Shown here piece by piece: positions 1 through 9,961 of a stretch of DNA of 64,000 bases. The stretch lies in NCBI GenBank assembly GCA_900468535.1, contig UBTY01000016.1, forward strand, positions 202,101 through 266,100, written 5' to 3'. Numbering within the stretch: the first letter of the stretch is position 1; every line of letters starts with the position of its first letter. A program made the position numbers and the translations under genes. Under the pieces are notes generated by a model. It saw nothing but the letters and a program-made list of their open reading frames with translations. It ran no database searches and was not told where the DNA came from. This DNA is from Hyphomicrobiales bacterium (lineage in GTDB: Bacteria > Pseudomonadota > Alphaproteobacteria > Rhizobiales > Rhizobiaceae).

Positions 1-258
1 CTTCAGGCCCTTGCCGGGCGTGAACTTCGGCACGTTGCGAGCCGGGATATCGACTTCAGCGCCGGTGGACGGATTGCGGCCCTTGGTGGCAGCGCGATGG
101 GAAACGGTGAAGCTACCGAAACCAGCGAGGCGAACGTCGCCCTTGCCCTTCAGTTCAGCCTGGACAACTTCGAAAACTGCGTCAACTGCGGAAGCAGCAT
201 CGGTCTTCGAGAGTCCTGCCTTTTCGGCAACTGCGGACACGAGTTCATTCTTGTTCAT
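1..258 (-). CDS. hupB: HU-family nucleoid DNA-binding protein (3' end off window)
   Basis: Small histone-like protein that binds and bends DNA as a dimer and helps organise the nucleoid. The reading frame starts at an ATG at 258 (MNKNELVSAVAEKAGLS) and runs off the left edge, so only about 86 codons of a usual 90-91 are present. Family hallmarks are the N-terminal helical dimerisation part, the GFGSF turn and the arm sequence GRNPSTGAEVDIPA, which ends in the conserved lysine-rich stretch. A purine-rich ribosome site (AAAGGGGTGG) precedes the start. The gene lies downstream of the lon terminator and is a separate transcription unit. Identification is firm; the symbol hupB versus hup is a matter of local naming. 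Confidence 0.95.
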   Translation of the reverse strand, partial: MNKNELVSAVAEKAGLSKTDAASAVDAVFEVVQAELKGKGDVRLAGFGSFTVSHRAATKGRNPSTGAEVDIPARNVPKFTPGKGLK

Positions 259-397
259 GTTTCCACCCCTTTCTAAATGGTTCGAAACGACTCAAATCTA
301 TAAGCTAGGCGCAGAATAGAGTTCATCAGGCCCGCCGCACCCCAAAGACCCTGCAAATCAAGGAAATGCAAGCGTCTACACATGGTTTTCACAAAAA

Positions 398-422
398 AAG
401 GCTGGCGAAAACGCCAGCCTTT
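398..422 (-). terminator. Rho-independent terminator of lon
   Basis: A perfect 11-bp stem (AAAGGCTGGCG paired with CGCCAGCCTTT) with a 4-nt loop lies about 45 nt after the lon stop codon. On the minus strand it is followed by a run of T (393-399 read in reverse). This is a textbook intrinsic terminator and separates lon from hupB. Confidence 0.9.
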
Positions 423-465
423 TCAGGGTTTTTAAGCAATAGGGCACGAATGTGGCAAACAAGGC

Positions 466-2880
466 TCAATGAGCTATGGTTGCGCCCGTTTCGTCGAGCC
501 CTTCGACCGTTGCGATGACCGGCGTTTCCACCGTTCCATCCCACTCGATCGGCTCCGGTCTGCGGACCAGAGCATGCTTGATCACCTCGCCCATGCGGGA
601 TACCGGGATGATCTCCATGTTGTTCTTCACGTTATCCGGAATCTCCGCCAGATCCTTGGCGTTTTCTTCCGGGATCAGCACCTTCTTGATGCCGCCGCGA
701 AGCGCTGCAAGCAGCTTTTCCTTCAGGCCACCGATCGGCAGGACGCGACCGCGCAGGGTGATTTCACCCGTCATCGCCACATTCTTGTCGACCGGAATAC
801 CGGTCATGATCGAGACGATCGCGGTTGCCATGGCTACGCCGGCCGACGGACCATCCTTCGGGGTCGCACCTTCAGGCACGTGGACGTGGATGTCCGACTT
901 GTCGAAGCGCGGAGGCTCGATGCCGAAATCGACGGCTCTGCTGCGGACATAGGATGCCGCCGCCGAGATCGATTCCTTCATGACTTCCTTCAGGTTGCCG
1001 GTCACGGTCATACGACCCTTGCCCGGCATCATGACGCCTTCGATCGTCAGCAGTTCGCCGCCGACTTCCGTCCATGCCAGACCGGTTACAACGCCGACCT
1101 GATCCTCACGCTCGGCTTCGCCGTGGCGGAAGCGCGGAACGCCCAGATAGTCATGGATGTTCTCGGCCGTGACATGCACCGACTTCGTCTTGCCCTTGAT
1201 GATCTCGGTGACCGCCTTGCGGGCGAGCTTCATCAATTCGCGTTCGAACGAGCGAACACCGGCTTCACGGGTGTACTGCTGGCTGATCGCCATCAGGGCG
1301 TCGTCGCTGACCGAGAATTCATTCGGCTGCAGCGCATGTTCTTTGATGGCCTTCGGCAGCAGGTGCCGCTTGGCGATTTCGCGCTTTTCGTCTTCGGTGT
1401 AGCCGGCGATACGGATGACTTCCATGCGGTCCATCAGAGGCGCAGGGATGTTCAGCGTATTCGCCGTCGTGATGAACATCACGTCCGACAGATCGTATTC
1501 GACCTCAAGGTAGTGATCCATGAAGGTCGAGTTCTGTGCCGGATCCAGCACCTCGAGCAGAGCCGACGACGGATCACCACGGAAGTCCTGGCCCATCTTG
1601 TCGATTTCGTCGAGCAGGAAGAGCGGGTTGGACTTCTTCGCCTTCTTCATCGACTGGATGACCTTACCGGGCATCGAACCGATGTAGGTGCGGCGGTGGC
1701 CGCGGATTTCGGCTTCGTCACGAACGCCACCCAGCGCCATGCGGACATACTCACGGCCGGTCGCCTTGGCGATCGACTGGGCGAGCGAGGTCTTGCCGAC
1801 GCCCGGAGGGCCGACGAGGCACAGGATCGGACCCTTGATCTTGGTCGCGCGGGCCTGGACCGCCAGGTACTCGACGATCCGCTCCTTGACCTTGTCGAGA
1901 CCGAAGTGATCGGCTTCGAGGATCTTTTCGGCGTTGTTGAGGTCCGACTTGATCTTCGACTTCTTGCCCCACGGAATGCCGAGCAGCCAATCGAGATAGT
2001 TGCGGACAACGGTCGCCTCAGCAGACATCGGGCTCATCTGCCGCAGCTTCTTCAGCTCGGCATCGGCCTTTTCGCGGGCTTCCTTCGACAGCTTGGTCTT
2101 GGAGATGCGCTCTTCCAGTTCGGCCATCTCGTCGCGGCCTTCCTCGCCGTCGCCAAGCTCCTTCTGGATCGCCTTCATCTGTTCGTTCAGGTAGTACTCG
2201 CGCTGGGTCTTCTCCATCTGGCGCTTGACGCGCGAGCGGATACGCTTCTCGACCTGAAGGACCGAGATCTCACCTTCCATGAAGCCGAGCGCCTTTTCGA
2301 GGCGCGCCTTGACGCTGGTGGTTTCCAGCATCTCCTGCTTCTCGGTGATCTTGATCGACAGGTGCGAGGCAACCGTATCGGCCAGCTTCGAATAGTCGTC
2401 GATCTGGCTGGCGGCGCCAACGACCTCTGGAGAGATCTTTTTGTTGAGTTTTACGTAGCTTTCGAATTCCGAGACGACAGAACGGCTCAGAGCTTCGAGC
2501 TCGACCGGATCGTCATGCGGCTCTTCGAGGACGTGACCGAGGGCTTCGTAGAAATCCTCGCGGTCCGTATAGGCATCGATCTCGGCGCGCGCACGGCCTT
2601 CGACCAGCACCTTGACGGTACCGTCGGGCAGCTTCAGCAGCTGCAGCACGTTGGCGACCGTACCGACATTGTGGATAGCAGACGGTTCCGGATCGTCATC
2701 GCTCGCATTGATCTGCGTAACGAGCATGATTTGCTTGTCCGATCCCATCACCTCTTCAAGCGCACGGATCGACTTCTCGCGGCCGACAAACAGCGGCACG
2801 ATCATGTGCGGGAAGACGACGATGTCGCGCAGGGGCAAAACCGGATATGCGATGCTCGCAACTGACGTTTTCTTCGTCAT
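466..2880 (-). CDS. lon: ATP-dependent serine protease Lon
   Basis: Cytosolic AAA+ protease of 804 residues that degrades misfolded and regulatory proteins. Domain order is typical of LonA: N-terminal substrate-binding domain (about residues 10-200), a coiled-coil linker (about 200-260), the AAA+ module with Walker A GPPGVGKT (about 356-363) and Walker [11 protein letters not shown], and the C-terminal protease domain. The catalytic serine is in [11 protein letters not shown] (about 679) and the partner lysine in GGLKEKLLA (about 721), matching the usual spacing. The start ([24 protein letters not shown]) is preceded by a GGAAAGGAA ribosome site. It sits downstream of clpX, but a gap of over 400 nt suggests its own promoter. 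Confidence 0.98.
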   Translation of the reverse strand: MTKKTSVASIAYPVLPLRDIVVFPHMIVPLFVGREKSIRALEEVMGSDKQIMLVTQINASDDDPEPSAIHNVGTVANVLQLLKLPDGTVKVLVEGRARAEIDAYTDREDFYEALGHVLEEPHDDPVELEALSRSVVSEFESYVKLNKKISPEVVGAASQIDDYSKLADTVASHLSIKITEKQEMLETTSVKARLEKALGFMEGEISVLQVEKRIRSRVKRQMEKTQREYYLNEQMKAIQKELGDGEEGRDEMAELEERISKTKLSKEAREKADAELKKLRQMSPMSAEATVVRNYLDWLLGIPWGKKSKIKSDLNNAEKILEADHFGLDKVKERIVEYLAVQARATKIKGPILCLVGPPGVGKTSLAQSIAKATGREYVRMALGGVRDEAEIRGHRRTYIGSMPGKVIQSMKKAKKSNPLFLLDEIDKMGQDFRGDPSSALLEVLDPAQNSTFMDHYLEVEYDLSDVMFITTANTLNIPAPLMDRMEVIRIAGYTEDEKREIAKRHLLPKAIKEHALQPNEFSVSDDALMAISQQYTREAGVRSFERELMKLARKAVTEIIKGKTKSVHVTAENIHDYLGVPRFRHGEAEREDQVGVVTGLAWTEVGGELLTIEGVMMPGKGRMTVTGNLKEVMKESISAAASYVRSRAVDFGIEPPRFDKSDIHVHVPEGATPKDGPSAGVAMATAIVSIMTGIPVDKNVAMTGEITLRGRVLPIGGLKEKLLAALRGGIKKVLIPEENAKDLAEIPDNVKNNMEIIPVSRMGEVIKHALVRRPEPIEWDGTVETPVIATVEGLDETGATIAH

Positions 2881-2943
2881 TTTATTTCCTTTCCATCGTC
2901 CCGTTTCCGGGCTCTTCTGGCGCGGCCACTAGAACCGGCCGCA

Positions 2944-2967
2944 CTCCACTTGAAACAACAAGTGGAG
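2944..2967. repeat. Perfect inverted repeat in the lon upstream region
   Basis: CTCCACTTG at 2944-2952 pairs with CAAGTGGAG at 2959-2967 around a 6-nt A-rich loop. It lies 64-87 nt upstream of the lon start, so it is either a 5'-leader hairpin or an operator. It does not match the CIRCE element bound by HrcA (TTAGCACTC-N9-GAGTGCTAA). Confidence 0.6.
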
Positions 2968-3231
2968 GTTCTGACTATGCTTTTCAAGCTGCACCATGGC
3001 CGGTGTCCCCCTGGACATGACAGCTATGCGACAACGGAACACCTTCACTTTGGAGCGCCGTGCCAAATCGGCGGCAACCACTTCCGAAGCGGCTAAAACA
3101 CAAGCCCGAAACACACCAACGGAATCATTCCATAATTGCCAAGGGCGGGGGAATCCGCAACGGCAACAGAGGCGGTTTCCGACCTCTTTAGCAAGATTTA
3201 TCAGGGTCGTGCACTGGTTTTGAAATAGAAA

Positions 3232-3254
3232 GGGGGCCGCCAACGGCAACCCCC
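3232..3254 (-). terminator. Probable terminator of clpX
   Basis: GGGGG at 3232-3236 pairs with CCCCC at 3250-3254, with an inner GCC/GGC stem. On the minus strand it is followed by TTTCTATTT. It lies about 40 nt after the clpX stop. The internal mismatch makes this less certain than the lon terminator. Confidence 0.5.
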
Positions 3255-3294
3255 CTCAATTCACGGTTCTTATCGTAAAGATATCTCTAAGGCG

Positions 3295-4572
3295 TCACGC
3301 CGAAGCGTTGGCCTTTTCGTCCTGACGATCGGCGTAGATGTAGAGCGGGCGGGCGGAGCCGCGCGCCACTTCCTCGGAGATGACGACTTCGCGGACGCCT
3401 TCGAGCGCCGGCAGTTCGAACATCGTGTCGAGCAGGATCTTTTCCATGATCGAGCGCAGACCACGAGCACCAGTCTTGCGGACGATCGCCTTGCGAGCGA
3501 TTTCGCGCAGAGCATCCTCGTGGAAGGTCAGCTCGACGTCTTCCATCTCGAACAGGCGCTGGTACTGCTTGATCAGCGCGTTCTTCGGCTCGGACAGGAT
3601 CTGGATCAGCGCATCCTCGTCGAGGTCTTCGAGCGTTGCCAGAACCGGCAGACGACCGATGAACTCGGGGATGAGGCCGAACTTGACCAGATCTTCCGGC
3701 TCGAGTTCGCGCAGCACTTCGCCAACGCGGCGGTCGTCCTGGGCCTTCACGGTCGCGCCGAAACCGATCGACGTCTTCTCGCCACGGGCGGAGATGATCT
3801 TGTCGAGGCCGGCAAATGCACCGCCGCAGATGAACAGGATGTTCGTCGTGTCGACCTGGAGGAATTCCTGCTGAGGATGCTTGCGGCCGCCCTGCGGCGG
3901 TACGGAAGCAACCGTGCCTTCCATGATCTTCAGAAGCGCCTGCTGAACGCCCTCGCCCGACACGTCGCGGGTAATCGACGGGTTGTCGGACTTGCGGGAG
4001 ATCTTGTCCACTTCGTCGATATAGACGATGCCGCGCTGAGCGCGCTCGACATTGTAGTCGGCAGCCTGCAGCAGCTTCAGGATGATGTTTTCGACGTCTT
4101 CACCGACATAACCGGCCTCGGTCAGCGTCGTCGCGTCAGCCATCGTGAAGGGAACGTCGATGATGCGAGCGAGCGTCTGGGCAAGATAGGTCTTGCCGCA
4201 ACCGGTCGGGCCGACCAGCATGATGTTCGACTTCGCCAATTCGACATCGCCGTTCTTCGAGGCGTGCGCCAGGCGCTTGTAGTGGTTGTGAACGGCCACG
4301 GACAGGATCTTTTTCGCCTGTTTCTGGCCGATGACGTATTCGTCGAGAACCTTGATGATGTCCTGGGGCGTGGGAACGCCGTCACGGGACTTGACCATCG
4401 AGGATTTGTTTTCCTCGCGGATGATGTCCATGCACAATTCGACGCATTCATCGCAGATGAAAACTGTCGGTCCGGCAATCAGCTTGCGGACCTCGTGCTG
4501 GCTCTTTCCGCAGAAGGAGCAGTACAGGGTGTTTTTAGAGTCGCCGCCGTTGCTGCCGCTGACTTTGCTCAT
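3295..4572 (-). CDS. clpX: ClpX, ATPase and substrate-recognition subunit of ClpXP
   Basis: AAA+ unfoldase of 425 residues that recognises tagged substrates and feeds them to ClpP. The N-terminal zinc-binding domain shows four cysteines (C18, C21, C40, C43). Walker A is GPTGCGKT (about 119-126) and Walker B is [10 protein letters not shown]. The pore loop (GYVGED), the RKH loop (GGRKHPQQ) and the IGF loop that docks on ClpP (KTSIGFGA) are all present, so the protein should be functional. In alphaproteobacteria ClpXP degrades cell-cycle regulators such as CtrA. It lies 293 nt downstream of clpP, a gap that contains inverted repeats and probably its own promoter. Confidence 0.98.
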   Translation of the reverse strand: MSKVSGSNGGDSKNTLYCSFCGKSQHEVRKLIAGPTVFICDECVELCMDIIREENKSSMVKSRDGVPTPQDIIKVLDEYVIGQKQAKKILSVAVHNHYKRLAHASKNGDVELAKSNIMLVGPTGCGKTYLAQTLARIIDVPFTMADATTLTEAGYVGEDVENIILKLLQAADYNVERAQRGIVYIDEVDKISRKSDNPSITRDVSGEGVQQALLKIMEGTVASVPPQGGRKHPQQEFLQVDTTNILFICGGAFAGLDKIISARGEKTSIGFGATVKAQDDRRVGEVLRELEPEDLVKFGLIPEFIGRLPVLATLEDLDEDALIQILSEPKNALIKQYQRLFEMEDVELTFHEDALREIARKAIVRKTGARGLRSIMEKILLDTMFELPALEGVREVVISEEVARGSARPLYIYADRQDEKANASA

Positions 4573-4736
4573 ATCACTTTCCTTCCAGCACGCCGCATTT
4601 CAAGGTGAAAGTGCGGTCCACTCATTGGCCTGCTCCGATCGGGAGCACCAGCCGGGCCAAGGCCTTTAAGGGGTACGAACCGGCACAAACTATGTTGTTC
4701 TCGTTCCGGCGGCAACGGTTTCCCCTTTGAATGCCG

Positions 4737-4766
4737 ATGCTATGTCATAAAAATTCAACATAGCAT
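4737..4766. repeat. AT-rich inverted repeat between clpP and clpX
   Basis: ATGCTATGT at 4737-4745 is perfectly inverted as ACATAGCAT at 4758-4766, separated by 12 AT-rich nt. The minus strand reads TGCTATGTT across it, which resembles an extended -10 element, so it may be an operator overlapping the clpX promoter. Confidence 0.5.
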
Positions 4767-4787
4767 TAATACTTGAGATTGCCGCAC

Positions 4788-4841
4788 CCGCCACAGGGTT
4801 TCTTTCCTTGTTCGATCACAAATGAGATAGAACTGTGGCGG
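4788..4841. repeat. Long-loop inverted repeat just after clpP
   Basis: CCGCCACAG at 4788-4796 is perfectly inverted as CTGTGGCGG at 4833-4841, with a 36-nt loop. It begins about 25 nt after the clpP stop. Neither strand has a T-run after the stem, so it is not a standard terminator; it could protect the clpP mRNA 3' end. Confidence 0.5.
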
Positions 4842-4865
4842 ATAAAACACCATCCCTACTTCTTA

Positions 4866-5495
4866 CTAGGCTGCATCGCCTTCGATCTCGACGCGAGACG
4901 TCAGGACCTTGTCGATCACACCCCAGCTCTGCGCTTCGTCCGCATCCATGAAGTGGTCGCGATCGAGTGTCTTTTCGACTTCCTCGTAGCTGCGGCCCGT
5001 GTGCTTCACGTAAACCTCGTTGAGGCGGCGCTTCATTTTCAGGATGTCGCGAGCGTGGCGCTCGATATCCGATGCCTGCCCCTGGAAACCGCCCGAGGGC
5101 TGGTGAACCATGATGCGGGCGTTCGGGGTTGCGAAGCGCATATCCTTGTGGCCGGCGGCCAGAAGCAACGAACCCATCGACGCAGCCTGACCGATGCAGA
5201 GCGTCGATACGGCCGGCTTGATGAACTGCATCGTGTCGTAGATCGCCATGCCGGCGGTGACCACGCCACCCGGAGAATTGATGTAGAGCGCGATTTCCTT
5301 CTTCGGGTTCTCGGCTTCAAGGAAGAGGAGCTGGGCGCAAACGAGTGTCGCCATATGATCCTCGACCGGGCCCGTCAGGAAGATGATGCGTTCCTTGAGA
5401 AGGCGGGAATAGATGTCGTAGGAGCGTTCACCGCGGTTGGTCTGTTCCACAACCATCGGCACGAGGGCCATAGCGGTATCGACTGGGTTTCTCAT
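4866..5495 (-). CDS. clpP: ATP-dependent Clp protease proteolytic subunit ClpP
   Basis: Serine peptidase of 209 residues that forms the tetradecameric chamber used by ClpX and ClpA. The catalytic triad is visible: Ser106 in GQAASMGS, His131 in MVHQPSGG and Asp180 in LDRDHF. Length and spacing are those of full-length bacterial ClpP. The start ([15 protein letters not shown]) follows AAAGGAC. Upstream is a candidate promoter at 5559-5587. Rhizobia often carry several clpP paralogues; this copy is the one linked to clpX and lon. Confidence 0.97.
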   Translation of the reverse strand: MRNPVDTAMALVPMVVEQTNRGERSYDIYSRLLKERIIFLTGPVEDHMATLVCAQLLFLEAENPKKEIALYINSPGGVVTAGMAIYDTMQFIKPAVSTLCIGQAASMGSLLLAAGHKDMRFATPNARIMVHQPSGGFQGQASDIERHARDILKMKRRLNEVYVKHTGRSYEEVEKTLDRDHFMDADEAQSWGVIDKVLTSRVEIEGDAA

Positions 5496-5877
5496 GTGCG
5501 TCCTTTGTCAACGTCTTGCCGGCCCGACGCCGGGAATCAAAGAAAATGCCTTATCCCTACATAGAGCTTCCCTACCCTCCTCTTCAAGACACGCCTGGGT
5601 ATAACGTTAAGAGGCGGGCGGGTTACCGAACGATGTGGTCTCGTCTACCGCCTATTGTTCGAAACGCGCGTTAATCGCGACCGGACAATTCGGACCCCCA
5701 CAGTTTTTCTCTCCAGCAAGATGAAGGAATACTGAATCGTCCGCAAACCCGTTCCGCGTTTACCGGACGGAAAGCCTATCGGCAGATATGTGTCGGCAGA
5801 CCCGGATAGAACAGGCGCCGGTTAAGCAACTCGCCAATCTCTTCTGGGAATGATGCTGGCAACGAAGGGGTATTGCC
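5496..5877. other. Divergent intergenic region between clpP and the GGDEF gene
   Basis: About 380 nt without a supported gene. It contains the candidate clpP promoter (5559-5587) and must contain the promoter of the diguanylate cyclase gene, which I could not locate. Several open frames cross it but have no ribosome site or recognisable product. Confidence 0.6.
5559..5587 (-). promoter_or_regulatory. Candidate clpP promoter
   Basis: Read on the minus strand: TTGAAG, a 17-nt spacer, then CTATGT, ending about 64 nt upstream of the clpP start. The elements fit a rhizobial sigma-70 promoter, and the CTTGAAG half also resembles RpoH sites, as expected for a heat-shock protease. Inferred from sequence only. 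Confidence 0.55.
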
Positions 5878-7125
5878 GTGTTCAGCGTTACAACGGGACT
5901 GACCATCTGGTGCTCCGAGGCGATAACGCTTGCCTTGGTGGCGTTCTCGGCCTGGCGCCATGACGTTCGCAACAAGACCTATCTGTACTGGACGTTCGGA
6001 TTTCTGCTGAGCGCGATCGGATTTGCGATGGTCGTTCTGCGCGGACATATCCCCAACTTCTTCTCCATCGAAGTCGGCAATACCGTCGCACTGGTAGGTC
6101 AGAGCGCCTGGATCGCGGGCTACCTGGCGCTCGACAAACGGAAGATGGAGTGGTGGGTCGCTTTGCCGCCTCTCGTCTGGCTGTCGGGAATCTTTCTGCC
6201 GTGGGTCAACGACGACTACGCTAACCGCGTCATTCTCTATAATCTTGCGTCAGCCACCGGGGCGACCGGGCTGGCGATGGCCGTCATCTCGCCGGGCATG
6301 CGGACAGAACCGAGCCGCACAAGGCTTGCGGTAGTCTTCCTGTTTCAAAGCTGCGTGTGCTTCGGCGCCGCGCTTGCCATTGCCCTGACATCCCCGACGC
6401 CCGCCGAAGCCGCCAATTATGCGGGGATCGCTGCCTTGGGAACTGCCTTCCCCCTGACCCTGGCCTGTGCGCTCACCTGCCGCCTGATCATGGAACGATC
6501 GGAGCGACAGCTGCGGCTTCTCAGCATAACCGACACTCTGACCGGCGTGCTCAACCGTCGCGGTCTCTTCGCACAGTTCGCGAATATTCAGATCAGGGCG
6601 CATGACGAGGCGCGGCAGGTAGCCGTCCTGCTCTTCGACCTCGACAACTTCAAGCGGATCAACGACCGGTTCGGACATCACGCCGGCGATGTCGTGCTCA
6701 GCGTTTTTGCCCGGATGGCTCGCCAGTACACCCCAGCCGGCGCATTCGGGCGAATGGGTGGCGAAGAGTTTGCTGCCTTCGTCAGCGTTGCCGACCAGAC
6801 CGAAGCCGAAGCGCTTGCCGAATCGATCCGGGCCGAACTCTGCCGCGCGCCGATCAATACCGGCGATGCGCTCGTCCCGGCGACCGTCAGCACCGGCGTT
6901 GCACTCGCCTCCCCGATCGAAGCCAACATGGACAGGCTCGTTTCGGCGGCCGACCGTGCGCTCTATGCAGCCAAGGCGGCAGGCCGCAACTGCACCGTCA
7001 TCTTCGGCGAGGCAGAGGCAGCAGCCCCGCCACCGGCGGCGCCTGACGAACGCAGCGGCGAACTCGTTCCGACGCTCGACGACCAGATTCATGCGCTCCG
7101 CCGCGTCGGATCGCTGGGACGCTAG
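5878..7125 (+). CDS. Membrane-bound GGDEF diguanylate cyclase
   Basis: Predicted inner-membrane enzyme of 415 residues that would make cyclic di-GMP from two GTP. The first about 205 residues form roughly six hydrophobic segments with no known sensor motif. A linker follows (ERSERQLRLLSITDTLTGVLNRR), then a GGDEF domain with LLFDLDNFKRINDRFGHHAGD and the active-site motif GGEEF at 294-298, which is catalytically competent in other proteins. The upstream position for an RxxD inhibitory site reads TPAG, so product inhibition by that route seems absent. Start is a GTG with GAAGGGG upstream. It is a single gene, not obviously in an operon. Confidence 0.9.
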   Translation: MFSVTTGLTIWCSEAITLALVAFSAWRHDVRNKTYLYWTFGFLLSAIGFAMVVLRGHIPNFFSIEVGNTVALVGQSAWIAGYLALDKRKMEWWVALPPLVWLSGIFLPWVNDDYANRVILYNLASATGATGLAMAVISPGMRTEPSRTRLAVVFLFQSCVCFGAALAIALTSPTPAEAANYAGIAALGTAFPLTLACALTCRLIMERSERQLRLLSITDTLTGVLNRRGLFAQFANIQIRAHDEARQVAVLLFDLDNFKRINDRFGHHAGDVVLSVFARMARQYTPAGAFGRMGGEEFAAFVSVADQTEAEALAESIRAELCRAPINTGDALVPATVSTGVALASPIEANMDRLVSAADRALYAAKAAGRNCTVIFGEAEAAAPPPAAPDERSGELVPTLDDQIHALRRVGSLGR

Positions 7126-7211
7126 GCACTGTATCGATCATCGATAAAGATTGAGGCCGACACGGGTGCATGTGGCTTTCCGGCTTGCGACAAATCCGCT
7201 AAGCCGGAGGC

Positions 7212-8456
7212 ATGATGATACCGTCGTTTCTCTCCATAGACACCGCCACCCGGCACGTCTCGCTGGATGCCAGCAACCCCGAATTCTACAACAATCCCAA
7301 CGCCGCCTATGCGGCGCTGCACGCCCATTGTCCCACTTTCTACTGGGAGCAGCAGAAGCAGTGGTTCTTCACCGGCTATGACCATGTGAACGCGCTCCTG
7401 AGAGATCGTCGTTTCGGCCGCCAGATCCTGCATATTGCCTCGCGAGAGGAACTTGGGCTTCCAGAGCCCGACCAGCACGTCGCGAACTTCGATCTCGCTG
7501 AACGTTACTCGCTGCTCGAACTCGAGCCGCCCGAGCACACGCGCCTTCGCACACTCGTCAACCGGGCCTTCGTCTCTCGCCATGTCGAAAAAATGAAGCC
7601 GGAGCTTACCGAACTCGCCACCAGGCTCATCGACGACTTCGAGAAGAAGGGCGAGGTCGAACTGCTGTCCGCCTTCGCCGACATCATCCCCGTGACGATG
7701 ATCGCACGCATGATCGGCATCCCGGAGGAGATGGGGCCGCAACTGCTCAAGTGGTCGCACGCCTATATCCGCATGTACCTCTTCGGCCGCACGCGAGAAG
7801 ACGAGGACGGCGCCGATAAGGCCTCGAAGGAATTCTCGGATTACGTCAAGGGCATGATCGCCGAACGCCGCGCCAATCCGCGCGACGACCTGCTGACCCA
7901 CATGATCCATACGGAGCACAAGGGGCAGTACCTGACCGAAGACGAGCTCGTATCGACGACGATCGTTCTATTGAACGCCGGACACGAGGCGACCGTCCAC
8001 CAGATCGGCAACTCGGTGCGTGTCATCCTGGAGAGCGACTACAACCCGGCAGAGCTTTTCAAGGACGAGGCGACGACCGAGCGGACAATCGAAGAGACTC
8101 TGCGGATCTGCGCGCCTGTTCATATCTTCCAGCGTTGGGCGCTGGAGGACGTGGAGGTCGACGGCATCTCCTTCAAGCGTGGCGACAAGGTCAGCCTGAT
8201 CCTCGCCGCCGCCAATCTTGATCCCGCAAAGTTCAGCGATCCCCTGGTATTCAAGCCAGCCCGAAGCGAAGCCGCCAATCTTTCTTTCGGTGCCGGCATT
8301 CACTTCTGCATCGGCGCACCGCTGGCACGTCTGGAGCTCAATGTCGTGCTTCCGATCCTGTTCGAACGGTTGCCGGGACTGAAGATCGCTGGGACGCCTG
8401 CGATCAAGGACGTCTACCATTTCCATGGCTTGGACCGGCTCGACCTCCGCTGGTAA
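7212..8456 (+). CDS. Cytochrome P450
   Basis: Soluble bacterial-type P450 of 414 residues, expected to hydroxylate a small organic substrate using O2 and electrons from a ferredoxin pair. Hallmarks in order: LEPPEHTRLRTLVNRAF (C-helix region), the I-helix oxygen-binding motif NAGHEAT, the ExxR motif EETLR, and the haem-binding loop FGAGIHFCIGAPLA with the cysteine ligand at about 366. There is no membrane anchor and no fused reductase, and no ferredoxin or ferredoxin reductase gene lies nearby, so it depends on partners encoded elsewhere. Substrate cannot be told from sequence. The start has AAGCCGGAGGC upstream, a good ribosome site. Confidence 0.93.
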   Translation: MMIPSFLSIDTATRHVSLDASNPEFYNNPNAAYAALHAHCPTFYWEQQKQWFFTGYDHVNALLRDRRFGRQILHIASREELGLPEPDQHVANFDLAERYSLLELEPPEHTRLRTLVNRAFVSRHVEKMKPELTELATRLIDDFEKKGEVELLSAFADIIPVTMIARMIGIPEEMGPQLLKWSHAYIRMYLFGRTREDEDGADKASKEFSDYVKGMIAERRANPRDDLLTHMIHTEHKGQYLTEDELVSTTIVLLNAGHEATVHQIGNSVRVILESDYNPAELFKDEATTERTIEETLRICAPVHIFQRWALEDVEVDGISFKRGDKVSLILAAANLDPAKFSDPLVFKPARSEAANLSFGAGIHFCIGAPLARLELNVVLPILFERLPGLKIAGTPAIKDVYHFHGLDRLDLRW

Positions 8457-8462
8457 CAAAAA

Positions 8463-8489
8463 ATCCGCGCCTCTTCGGGAAGCGCGGAT
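8463..8489 (-). terminator. Terminator of dctA
   Basis: ATCCGCGC at 8463-8470 pairs with GCGCGGAT at 8482-8489. On the minus strand the stem is followed by a run of six T, so it ends dctA. The T-run lies just past the P450 stop codon; the plus strand lacks a T-run after the stem. Confidence 0.8.
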
Positions 8490-8538
8490 ATCAATTCAGA
8501 CGAAGTGGACGCCGGACATGCGGCGTCCTTGTTATGAT

Positions 8539-9873
8539 TTATTCAGCGGCCTGCAGGACGGGCGCAGCCAATTCCTGCTCGGGCGGCAACTGACCGGCCA
8601 TTGCCGCGGCGAACTGCTCCTGATCGAGCTCATTTTCCCAACGCGCGACGACAACCGTTGCAACGGCATTGCCGACGAAGTTCGTCAGAGCCCGGCATTC
8701 GGACATGAACCTGTCAATGCCGAGGATGAGCGCCATGCCGGCGACCGGAACGGACGGGACGACCGACAGCGTCGCTGCTAGGGTGATGAAACCGGCACCG
8801 GTGATCCCGGCAGCGCCCTTGGAGCTCAGCATCGCGACAGCAAGAAGCAGGATCTGATCTGCCAGTGACAACGGGGTATCCGTTGCCTGAGCGATGAACA
8901 GTGCCGCCAGCGTCATGTAGATGTTCGTGCCGTCGAGGTTAAACGAGTAGCCGGTCGGAATGACCAGGCCCACGACCGAGCGCTTGCAGCCGGCACGTTC
9001 CATCTTGGCCATCAGGCCCGGGAGAGCCGCTTCCGAAGAAGACGTGCCGAGTACCAGCAGCAGCTCTTCCTTGATGTAGCGGATCAGGGAAAGGATCGAG
9101 AAGCCGTTGTAGCGGGCGACAGCACCAAGAACGACCAGCACGAAGATCAGAGACGTCAGGTAGAAAGTTCCGATCAGCATGGCGAGATTGGCGATCGAGC
9201 CGATGCCATACTTGCCGATGGTGAAGGCCATGGCGCCGAATGCGCCGATCGGGGCAGCCTTCATCAAAACGGCGACCAGCTTGAAGACCGGGGACGTCAA
9301 CGCCTGCAGGAAATCCACCACGGGACGTCCGCGATCGCCGACCATCGCCAGCGCGATGCCGAACAGCACCGAGAAGAACAGGACCTGAAGGATATCCCCG
9401 TCAGCAAAAGCGCCGACAATCGTGTTGGGGATGATGTTCATCAGGAAGCCGGTGATCGTCGCATCGTGCGCCTTCTCGGCATAGCTCGCGACAGCCTTGG
9501 CGTCGAGCGTTGCGGGATCGATGTGCATGCCGGCGCCCGGCTGGATGACATTCGCGACGACGAGACCCACGGCCAGCGCCAGTGTCGAAAACACCAGAAA
9601 ATAGATCATCGCCTTGCCGGCAACGCGGCCGACCTTCTGCAGGTCGGACATTCCGGCGATACCGGTGGCAACCGTAAGGAAGATGACCGGCGCGATAATC
9701 ATCTTCACCAGCTTGATGAAGGCGTCGCCGAGCGGCTTCAGCGCCGTTCCGATCTCGGGATAGAAATGGCCGAGCAGGATGCCGGCCGCGATTGCCGCCA
9801 GAACCTGCACATAGAGATGCCGATAAAAGGGTAGTTTGCCACGCGCTGGGGTGGCGGGGAGTGCAATGTCCAT
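8539..9873 (-). CDS. dctA: C4-dicarboxylate transport protein DctA
   Basis: Inner-membrane secondary symporter (DAACS family) of 444 residues that imports succinate, fumarate and malate; in rhizobia it feeds nitrogen-fixing bacteroids. It carries the typical N-terminus ([26 protein letters not shown] in part), [13 protein letters not shown], the serine-rich TSSSEAALP loop and the NLDGTNIYM motif of the glutamate/dicarboxylate transporter fold. I place the start at 9873 ([13 protein letters not shown]) because GGAGG lies 5 nt upstream and the length then matches the family; in-frame ATGs further up lack this. It is transcribed from a sigma-54 promoter at 9962-9977, divergent from dctB. Confidence 0.97.
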   Translation of the reverse strand: MDIALPATPARGKLPFYRHLYVQVLAAIAAGILLGHFYPEIGTALKPLGDAFIKLVKMIIAPVIFLTVATGIAGMSDLQKVGRVAGKAMIYFLVFSTLALAVGLVVANVIQPGAGMHIDPATLDAKAVASYAEKAHDATITGFLMNIIPNTIVGAFADGDILQVLFFSVLFGIALAMVGDRGRPVVDFLQALTSPVFKLVAVLMKAAPIGAFGAMAFTIGKYGIGSIANLAMLIGTFYLTSLIFVLVVLGAVARYNGFSILSLIRYIKEELLLVLGTSSSEAALPGLMAKMERAGCKRSVVGLVIPTGYSFNLDGTNIYMTLAALFIAQATDTPLSLADQILLLAVAMLSSKGAAGITGAGFITLAATLSVVPSVPVAGMALILGIDRFMSECRALTNFVGNAVATVVVARWENELDQEQFAAAMAGQLPPEQELAAPVLQAAE

Positions 9874-9961
9874 CATGTCCTCCATCGAGCCCCAAACCAG
9901 ACCGGCCTCCCGGGGCGAATGCGTTAGTCGAATTGCAGCCAGGCAACTGCAGTCCGAGCTC

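Larger units (their letters stand above)
2881..3294. other. Noncoding gap between lon and clpX
   Basis: About 414 nt with no convincing gene. It holds the probable clpX terminator (3232-3254) and a perfect 9-bp inverted repeat (2944-2967), and must carry the lon promoter. I could not place a good -35/-10 pair; a CTTGAAA on the minus strand near 2990 resembles half of an RpoH promoter but has no fitting -10. Confidence 0.6.

Noticed and set aside
469..2865. Long open frame on the plus strand opposite lon (about 798 codons)
   Set aside because: It mirrors the lon coding frame and its translation is rich in Arg, Asp, His and Leu with no domain. Long antisense frames are normal in GC-rich genes.
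2944..2967. CIRCE heat-shock element
   Set aside because: The inverted repeat has different half-sites (CTCCACTTG) and a 6-nt, not 9-nt, spacer.
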